This document shows positions 6,603-11,226 of a stretch of DNA of 11,226 nt, in pieces. Below the pieces are notes generated by a model, which saw nothing but the letters and a program-made list of their open reading frames with translations, searched no databases and had not been told where the DNA came from. The stretch is from JARRJS01 sp037388885. Lineage in GTDB: Bacteria; Gemmatimonadota; Gemmatimonadetes; Longimicrobiales; RSA9. Made by a program: the position numbers and the translations under genes. Each line of letters begins with the position of its first letter. Within the stretch, counting starts at the first letter, position 1. The stretch lies in NCBI GenBank assembly GCA_037388885.1, contig JARRJS010000101.1, positions 1 through 11,226 of the forward strand, written 5' to 3'.

Positions 6603-9600
6603 GCGAACCGCTCCAGGTCACGCTGGTCTGTCCTCCCGGTTCCGACGACGCGGCGGCGATCGCCCGCTGGCTCGAAACGCTGCCGGGCATCCGGTCCCGC
6701 ATGGTCGCCCTCGACGACCTCGAGGGCACACCCGACTGCGACGTGGTCTGGGTCCATGCGGCGTCCGTCATCGAGCCCCAGCCCGAGCTGGCGGCACTCA
6801 CCGAGCCCCTCGAACGGGGCGGCGTGCTGCTCACCGGCGCCGCCGCCGCGTTGCCGTTCACCCTGGGCATCGAGTCGGAGCCGCCCAACGACGCCCAGCA
6901 CGGCACGTGGAACGAAGAGGCGGATGAGCTCTTCCTTTTCCGCAGCTTCTCGGAGTACCCCCACATCCGGGGACACGCGGCCTTCCGCAGCCACCCGCTG
7001 TTCGAAGGCCTGGGCAGCGCCGCCTACACGTGGTGGCCCCGGGACCGGGAGCTTTTCACAACAGTGACGTATCGCGCCCCGGCGTGGCCGACCCGGGGCC
7101 GGGTCGTGGCCGTCGAGCGCAGCTTCATCCACATCAACCCGCAGCGCGCCACCATCTGGGAATACGACCCCATGGACGCCCGGCCAGGGGCCGAACGCCG
7201 GCGCGTACTCTGTATCGGGGCGTATCTGCCGTTCCGCGCCCTCGACATGGCGTACCGGGAACACGTCGAGCGCCTTGCCTGGAATGCGCTTCTGTACGTG
7301 TCGGGACGGGATGTCCGTGCTCGGCTCGACGTCGCGGACCCTTCGGCCGCCGGGGGGAGGGGGGGACGGGCAGACGGGGAGCGCGGCCAGACCTCAGGGT
7401 CCCGGCAACAGCCCGGTACATCGCGGCCGCCGGATCCGCCGACGATCGTCGATCGTCGATCGTCGATGGCTACCGTCAAGGTGCGCTACTGGCGGCCCGT
7501 CGTGGCGGAGACGGCGGAGGACGCCACGCTGGCCATGCCCGCCGTGCCGGGGCTCAAGGGGCCGTTGCCGTCGTTCGATGAACGGCTCGGCCTGGACGGA
7601 GCGGCGGACGCGGATGAGCCGTTCACGCTGGCGGGGCGGCGGGCGTTCGTGGCGGGCGGCGAGGCCCGCGGCATCGACGAGCTGTGGGCGCACCCGGTAC
7701 GGGTGCTGTCCGGCCTCCGCGTGGCGCGCGCGCTGGCCCGCCAGGTCACGGTGACGCCGGCAGGCATCGAGCGACGGTTGAAGGTCGCGGGCGCGCCAGT
7801 GCGGGAGCGCATCTTCGTGCCGCGCGATGTAGCGGGCGCAGTGGTGGAGTGGACGGCGGAACGCGACGCTCGGTTGGACATCTCCTGGCGCACGGATCTC
7901 CGGCTCATGTGGCCCTACCCCGCCGGCGCGCTGGGTCCGCTGCGCTGGCGTGCGGCGGATCGCGGGTTGCTGGTGGCGTCGGGCGACGATGACGACCGCG
8001 TCATGTTCGCGTTCAGCGATCCGCCCCGGTCGTTGCGCGTGACCGACGCGTCGGGCGATGCCGCGGCCCTGGACGTGGCCGCCGGCGTGGATCTGGCCGC
8101 GGGCGAGTCGGTCCGGCTCGCCGCCGTCGGAGCCTCGGACGACGCGGACCTTGCACGGGCCCTGCGTCGCCTGCACCGACCGGATGCCCTGGTCCAGGCC
8201 CGGCGCGCCGAGAGCACCCTGCTGCATGACGACCGGCTGGAGATCGAGGCGCCGGACCCACTGGCCGCCACGGCGCTGGGCTGGGCGAAGGAGCGGCTGG
8301 CCTCGTACGTCGTGGAGACGCCGGGTGTGGGTCGGTCTCTCGTCGCCGGGTACTGGGGTTCCCGCCCCGACTGGTTTCACGACGGGCGGCCGGGCTACGC
8401 CTGGTTCTTCGGCCGCGACGCCGTCTGGACCGCCCTCGCCGGCCTGGCCGTGGGAGACGTGGACGCCGCCCGTGATGTGATCCGGTTCCTGGGCGCGCGC
8501 CAGGACCTGTCGGGCAAGGTCCTGCACGAGTGCACGACCAGCGGCGTCGTGCACTACGACTCAGCCGACGCCACGCCTCTGTACCTGCTGTTGGTCGCAC
8601 GCTACCTGGCGTGGACGGGCGATCGCAGCTTCGTGCGCGGCGAATGGGACCGCGTCCTCGCTGCCTACGCCTTCTGCCGCAGCACCGACACCGACGGCGA
8701 CGGACTCATCGAGAACACGCGTGTCGGCCACGGCTGGATCGAGTTCGGGCGACTGGGGGGCGGCACCATCACCGGCTACAACACCGCGATCTGGACCGCC
8801 GCCCTGCGGGAGCTCGCGGAAGCCGCCGAGAGCCTGGGCGAGCACGTCTTCGCTAATGAGCTGCATCGGCAGAACGAATCCGCTCGCGAAGCCTTCGAGC
8901 GTACGCTGTACGATGAGGACGCCGACGAATACGCCCTGAACGCGTGGCGTGTGGAAGGGCGAGGTTGGGAGCGGAACCTGACCCGGACGGTCATGCAGGC
9001 TGTGCCGCTTCTGCTGGGCGTCGCCGACCCTGGGCGTGCGCGGAGCTGGCTCGATGCGATATCGACCGACGATTTCACTGCGGGCTGGGGTGTCCGCATG
9101 CTGCCTCTTTCCGACCCGGCGTACGACCCGACGAGTTACCACGGTGGCGCGGTGTGGCCCCTGTTCACGGGTTGGGCCAGTTGGGCGGAGTACGTCGCGG
9201 GGCGGGCGGAGGCCGGCTTTCGTCACTGGTGGATGAACGTCGAGCAGGCGCTGTGGCGCGAGCGCGGGGCGTGGGACGAGGTGCTGCACGGAACGGAGCG
9301 GCGCGGTCGCGGTGTGTGTCCGGACCAGGCGTGGTCCACGGCCATGGTGGTGGCGCCGCTGGTCTACGGCCTGCTGGGCGTGCAGCCGGACGCCTGTGTG
9401 CACCGGCTGAGGCTCCGACCACAAATCCCGGCGGCCTGGGACCGGCTGGCCGTGCGTCGGCTGCGGGTGGGAGATGCGCACCTGTCTCTCTCCTACCATC
9501 GGCAGGGGGAGCGCCACACCTTCGAGCTGTCTCAGACGCGCGGCGGTGTCCCGCTGAACGTGGTCTTCGAGCCGGCGCTGGCAGGCGGCCATCCGGTGGC

Positions 9601-9733
9601 CGTTCGGGTGGATGACACGGTGGCGGACCTGGACGTGCGGCCGTTCGGGGAACGCGTGCTGGTGCCGGTACAGCTGGTCCTGGACGGGCGCCGGCGTGTG
9701 GTGATCGAGCTCGACGAACACGGTGGCGACTGA
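6599..9733 (+). CDS. GATase-like domain fused to a glycogen-debranching-like (alpha/alpha)6 glycoside hydrolase
   Basis: Predicted 1044-residue cytoplasmic protein, no signal peptide. Residues 1-237 look like a class I glutamine-amidotransferase/ThuA-like alpha-beta domain (GVLLTG at 75-80, HPLFEGLG at 132-139, closing ERLAWNALLYVSG), apparently without the nucleophilic cysteine, so probably binding or structural. Residues 246-291 are a low-complexity linker. A beta-sandwich (about 292-535) precedes a barrel (about 540-930) resembling amylo-alpha-1,6-glucosidases: WFFGRDAVW (602-610, Asp607), DSADATPLYLLLVARYLAWTG, DGDGLIENT, GHGWIEFG with Glu715 as likely acid, and EVLHGTE with Glu894 as a candidate base; a beta domain ends the chain. 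GTG start, supported by the SD at 6588. It probably cleaves an alpha-linked glucan, oligosaccharide or glycoside together with the upstream hydrolase. An ATG at codon 290 (7466) could start the hydrolase part alone but lacks an SD. Exact GH family not settled. Confidence 0.85.
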   Translation: MSEPLQVTLVCPPGSDDAAAIARWLETLPGIRSRMVALDDLEGTPDCDVVWVHAASVIEPQPELAALTEPLERGGVLLTGAAAALPFTLGIESEPPNDAQHGTWNEEADELFLFRSFSEYPHIRGHAAFRSHPLFEGLGSAAYTWWPRDRELFTTVTYRAPAWPTRGRVVAVERSFIHINPQRATIWEYDPMDARPGAERRRVLCIGAYLPFRALDMAYREHVERLAWNALLYVSGRDVRARLDVADPSAAGGRGGRADGERGQTSGSRQQPGTSRPPDPPTIVDRRSSMATVKVRYWRPVVAETAEDATLAMPAVPGLKGPLPSFDERLGLDGAADADEPFTLAGRRAFVAGGEARGIDELWAHPVRVLSGLRVARALARQVTVTPAGIERRLKVAGAPVRERIFVPRDVAGAVVEWTAERDARLDISWRTDLRLMWPYPAGALGPLRWRAADRGLLVASGDDDDRVMFAFSDPPRSLRVTDASGDAAALDVAAGVDLAAGESVRLAAVGASDDADLARALRRLHRPDALVQARRAESTLLHDDRLEIEAPDPLAATALGWAKERLASYVVETPGVGRSLVAGYWGSRPDWFHDGRPGYAWFFGRDAVWTALAGLAVGDVDAARDVIRFLGARQDLSGKVLHECTTSGVVHYDSADATPLYLLLVARYLAWTGDRSFVRGEWDRVLAAYAFCRSTDTDGDGLIENTRVGHGWIEFGRLGGGTITGYNTAIWTAALRELAEAAESLGEHVFANELHRQNESAREAFERTLYDEDADEYALNAWRVEGRGWERNLTRTVMQAVPLLLGVADPGRARSWLDAISTDDFTAGWGVRMLPLSDPAYDPTSYHGGAVWPLFTGWASWAEYVAGRAEAGFRHWWMNVEQALWRERGAWDEVLHGTERRGRGVCPDQAWSTAMVVAPLVYGLLGVQPDACVHRLRLRPQIPAAWDRLAVRRLRVGDAHLSLSYHRQGERHTFELSQTRGGVPLNVVFEPALAGGHPVAVRVDDTVADLDVRPFGERVLVPVQLVLDGRRRVVIELDEHGGD
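7352..7379 (+). repeat. G-quadruplex-type motif in the interdomain linker
   Basis: Runs of G6, G7, G3 and G4 (7352-7357, 7359-7365, 7368-7370, 7376-7379) are separated by loops of 1, 2 and 5 nt on the coding strand. This satisfies the usual four-tract intramolecular quadruplex pattern. The 7-G run is also a slippage-prone homopolymer inside a coding sequence. Confidence 0.6.
7444..7467 (+). repeat. 7-bp tandem repeat (gatcgtc, 3.4 copies) in the coding sequence
   Basis: GATCGTC occurs at 7444-7450, 7451-7457 and 7458-7464, followed by GAT at 7465-7467. The unit is not a multiple of three, so gain or loss of a copy would change the frame between the GATase-like and hydrolase domains. It encodes TIVDRRSSM. 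The ATG of codon 290 overlaps its 3' end. Confidence 0.8.
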
Positions 9734-9746
9734 GCGTCGCAGCCCC

Positions 9747-9771
9747 TACAATGACGGGTCGCACTCGTCAT
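9747..9771 (+). promoter_or_regulatory. Possible -10 box and short hairpin before the beta-barrel gene
   Basis: TACAAT at 9747-9752 matches five of six -10 positions. Seventeen bases upstream, TGGCGA (9724-9729) matches only three of six -35 positions. A 6-bp inverted repeat (atgacg 9751-9756, cgtcat 9766-9771, 9-nt loop) partly overlaps it. Either could give the barrel gene its own expression, but both are weak and could be chance. Confidence 0.25.
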
Positions 9772-9773
9772 CC

Positions 9774-9778
9774 GGAGG
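9774..9778 (+). promoter_or_regulatory. Ribosome binding site of the outer-membrane protein gene
   Basis: GGAGG lies 7 nt before the ATG at 9786. It decides that start over the longer in-frame GTG at 9723, which would overlap the upstream gene and place 21 polar residues before the signal peptide. Confidence 0.75.
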
Positions 9779-9785
9779 CAACCTG

Positions 9786-10433
9786 ATGCGACGTCTCGCA
9801 GCGATCGCGCTCGCCCTGGTTCTCGTTGTCGGCGCACCTCGCGCCGGCGCGGCGCAATCCGCATTCGGATTCAAGGCGGGGGTGAGCCGGACCGGTCTGA
9901 CAGGCCCCGACGCGGGCACCGCCACGGCCCGGGATCGCTTTGTCGGCGGCATCTTCTTCGGCACCGCGATGTCGAGCCACCTGGCGCTGCAGCTGGAAGT
10001 GCTCTACGCCCACGAGGGCGCGGACAACTTCGTGAATCCCGAAGACGCGACGGGCGCCCCGGTGACGCTGTCCATGGCCTACATCCAGCTGCCCATCCTG
10101 CTGCGTGCGGGCTTCCCCACGAAGACCATGCTGTTCAGCGTGTACGCAGGGCCCGTGCTCTCGTTCCGCAACGATTGCGAGATCCAGCCGGCCGCCGGCC
10201 CTCTGACGAGCTGCGGGGCGGCCGGCGCGCCCCAGGGGTTCGTCCCGCGCGCGACCGATGTAGCAGCGGCCGGCGGCGCGGGCATCGACTTCGCGCTCGG
10301 CGGCAGTACCTTTTTCGTTGACGCCCGCTACACCGTCGGCATGCTGTCCATCGAAGCGGGCTCCGCCGGCATGCATGCCAGGCACGTGATGACGTCGCTG
10401 ATGGCCGGGCTCGCCTTCCCGATCGGTCGCTGA
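9786..10433 (+). CDS. Porin-family outer-membrane beta-barrel protein
   Basis: Predicted 215-residue exported protein. A signal peptide (MRRLAAIALALVLVVGAPRAGAA, cleavage near residue 22-23) leads into alternating amphipathic strands of the OMP beta-barrel/PorT-like type: FGFKAGVSRTGL, DRFVGGIFFGTAMSSHLALQLEVLYA, VTLSMAYIQLPILLRAGF, TMLFSVYAGPVLSF, VAAAGGAGIDFALGG, STFFVDARYTVGML and VMTSLMAGLAFPIG. The pattern 'YIQLPILLR...YAGP.LSF' is typical of these 8-strand barrels. Cys131 and Cys143 bracket what should be a surface loop and may form a disulfide. Function is unknown; members are commonly annotated only as porin-family or outer-membrane beta-barrel proteins. It follows the hydrolase gene by 52 bp with its own strong SD and precedes the antiporter by 26 bp. 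Confidence 0.85.
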   Translation: MRRLAAIALALVLVVGAPRAGAAQSAFGFKAGVSRTGLTGPDAGTATARDRFVGGIFFGTAMSSHLALQLEVLYAHEGADNFVNPEDATGAPVTLSMAYIQLPILLRAGFPTKTMLFSVYAGPVLSFRNDCEIQPAAGPLTSCGAAGAPQGFVPRATDVAAAGGAGIDFALGGSTFFVDARYTVGMLSIEAGSAGMHARHVMTSLMAGLAFPIGR

Positions 10434-10459
10434 CACCAGACCCTCTGACACTCTCAGAC

Positions 10460-11226
10460 ATGAGCGAAGAGACCTTGTACGACGAACCCGTTGCGCCGTC
10501 CGATGCCCTTGGCATGGACGGCGAGCCGTCGCCGCCGTCGCGCAAGAGTGGACGGACGCGCCAGATGGTGGCCGGCATCATCATCGTCGCCGCGCTGGCC
10601 CTGGGCGTCTACTTCGGCCAGCGCGGCCCCATCCCGGGCACCGAACACTTCGGTTTCGGGTCGGTTCTGCCCGCCCTCACGACGCTGCTGCTGGTCTTCG
10701 TCACGCGCGAGGTCGTGAGCGCGCTGTTCATGGGCATCGTCATGGGCGGGCTGGTGAGCACCCACTACAACATCGTGCAGGCGTACATGCTGCCGTCCCT
10801 CGGCAGCCGCAACTACGCCGTCATCCTGCTCGTCTACCTGTGGGCGCTGGGCGGGCTCATCGGCATCTGGACCCGCACGGGCGGTGCGCAGCACTTCGCC
10901 AAGTGGGCGGGCCAGCGCATCGTGCGCGGGCCCCGCACGGCCAAGTTCTTCGCCTGGCTCATGGGCGTGATCTTCCACCAGGGCGGCACCATCTCCACCG
11001 TGCTGGCCGGCACCACGGTCCGGCCGGTCACCGACGAGGAAAGGATCAGCCACGAGGAGCTGTCCTACATCGTCGACTCCACCGCTTCGCCCATCGCCAC
11101 CATCATCCCGCTCAACGCCTGGCCGCTCTACGTCTCCGGCCTCGTCGTCGGCACCACGCCGCTCTTCGCCACCGAGCAGATGGCGACGTCGTTCTTCTTC
11201 CGCGCCATCGTGTTCAACTTCTACGC
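10460..11226 (+). CDS. NhaC-family Na+/H+ antiporter, N-terminal part (partial)
   Basis: Inner-membrane antiporter of the NhaC/ion-transporter superfamily; 255 codons are present and the gene runs off the right edge. The start is ATG 10460, 26 bp after the barrel gene; no clear SD is visible before it. A polar Pro/Ser-rich N-terminus (1-34) is followed by hydrophobic segments at about 36-52, 67-100, 119-139 and 162-180, then a region containing VDSTASPIATIIPLNAWPLYVSGLVVG (205-231). The motifs LLVYLWALGGLIGIWTRTGGAQ, FAWLMGVIFHQGGTISTVLAGTTVRPV and HEELSYIVDSTASP are characteristic of NhaC-like antiporters, which exchange cytoplasmic Na+ for H+ in pH and sodium homeostasis. The cytoplasmic N-terminal extension is acidic (MSEETLYDEP). 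Related carriers exchange organic acids, so the ion specificity is inferred. Confidence 0.9.
   Translation, partial: MSEETLYDEPVAPSDALGMDGEPSPPSRKSGRTRQMVAGIIIVAALALGVYFGQRGPIPGTEHFGFGSVLPALTTLLLVFVTREVVSALFMGIVMGGLVSTHYNIVQAYMLPSLGSRNYAVILLVYLWALGGLIGIWTRTGGAQHFAKWAGQRIVRGPRTAKFFAWLMGVIFHQGGTISTVLAGTTVRPVTDEERISHEELSYIVDSTASPIATIIPLNAWPLYVSGLVVGTTPLFATEQMATSFFFRAIVFNFY

Noticed and set aside
7394..9721. Two 386-codon open frames on the minus strand opposite the large hydrolase
   Set aside because: Same explanation: antisense shadows of a gene whose catalytic-domain motifs are clear.
7466..9733. A separate gene starting at the ATG of codon 290
   Set aside because: No SD precedes it and the upstream frame is open and continuous; kept only as a possible restart in the findings.
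10444..10458. A 5-bp inverted repeat (tctga/tcaga) just before the antiporter start
   Set aside because: Too short to be meaningful and no T-run; expected by chance.

Overview
The window is GC-rich bacterial chromosomal DNA with strong third-position G/C bias, tightly packed genes and several Shine-Dalgarno (SD) starts. It most resembles Gemmatimonadota, with Acidobacteriota as the alternative. Pointers are the C-terminus of a MacB/FtsX-type permease of the kind abundant in those phyla, an exported S9 peptidase with a TolB-like propeller, a small outer-membrane beta-barrel protein and an NhaC-family antiporter. The assignment is by gene style only; there is no rRNA or other phylogenetic marker here.

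Layout. The left edge (1-172, +) is the last 56 codons of the permease. A 79-bp convergent gap holds a 13-bp perfect inverted repeat. The minus strand then carries, in transcription order, galK (3565-2342) and, 19 bp downstream, an exported S9 prolyl-oligopeptidase-type peptidase (2322-252). The peptidase is broken by a net 2-base deletion between its beta-propeller and its catalytic domain, although the whole catalytic triad is intact in the shifted frame. A 274-bp divergent gap (3566-3839) separates galK from a rightward series: msrB (3840-4241), a GH63/MGH1-like glycoside hydrolase (4290-6602), a large glycogen-debranching-like glycoside hydrolase with a glutamine-amidotransferase-like N-terminal domain (6599-9733, overlapping the previous gene by 4 bp), an exported beta-barrel protein (9786-10433), and the start of an NhaC-family Na+/H+ antiporter (10460 to the window end).

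Functional reading. The two overlapping (alpha/alpha)6-barrel hydrolases are surely co-translated. Both lack signal peptides, so they should act in the cytoplasm on an alpha-linked oligosaccharide or glycosylated small molecule. Galactokinase across the divergent gap fits general sugar salvage. The downstream antiporter allows the speculation that the substrate is a compatible solute such as mannosylglycerate or glucosylglycerate, but nothing in the sequence fixes the substrate.

I found no mobile element, CRISPR array, tRNA or rRNA. The most unusual points are the architecture of the 1044-residue hydrolase, its linker built on a G-quadruplex motif plus a 7-bp tandem repeat, and the frameshift in the peptidase.
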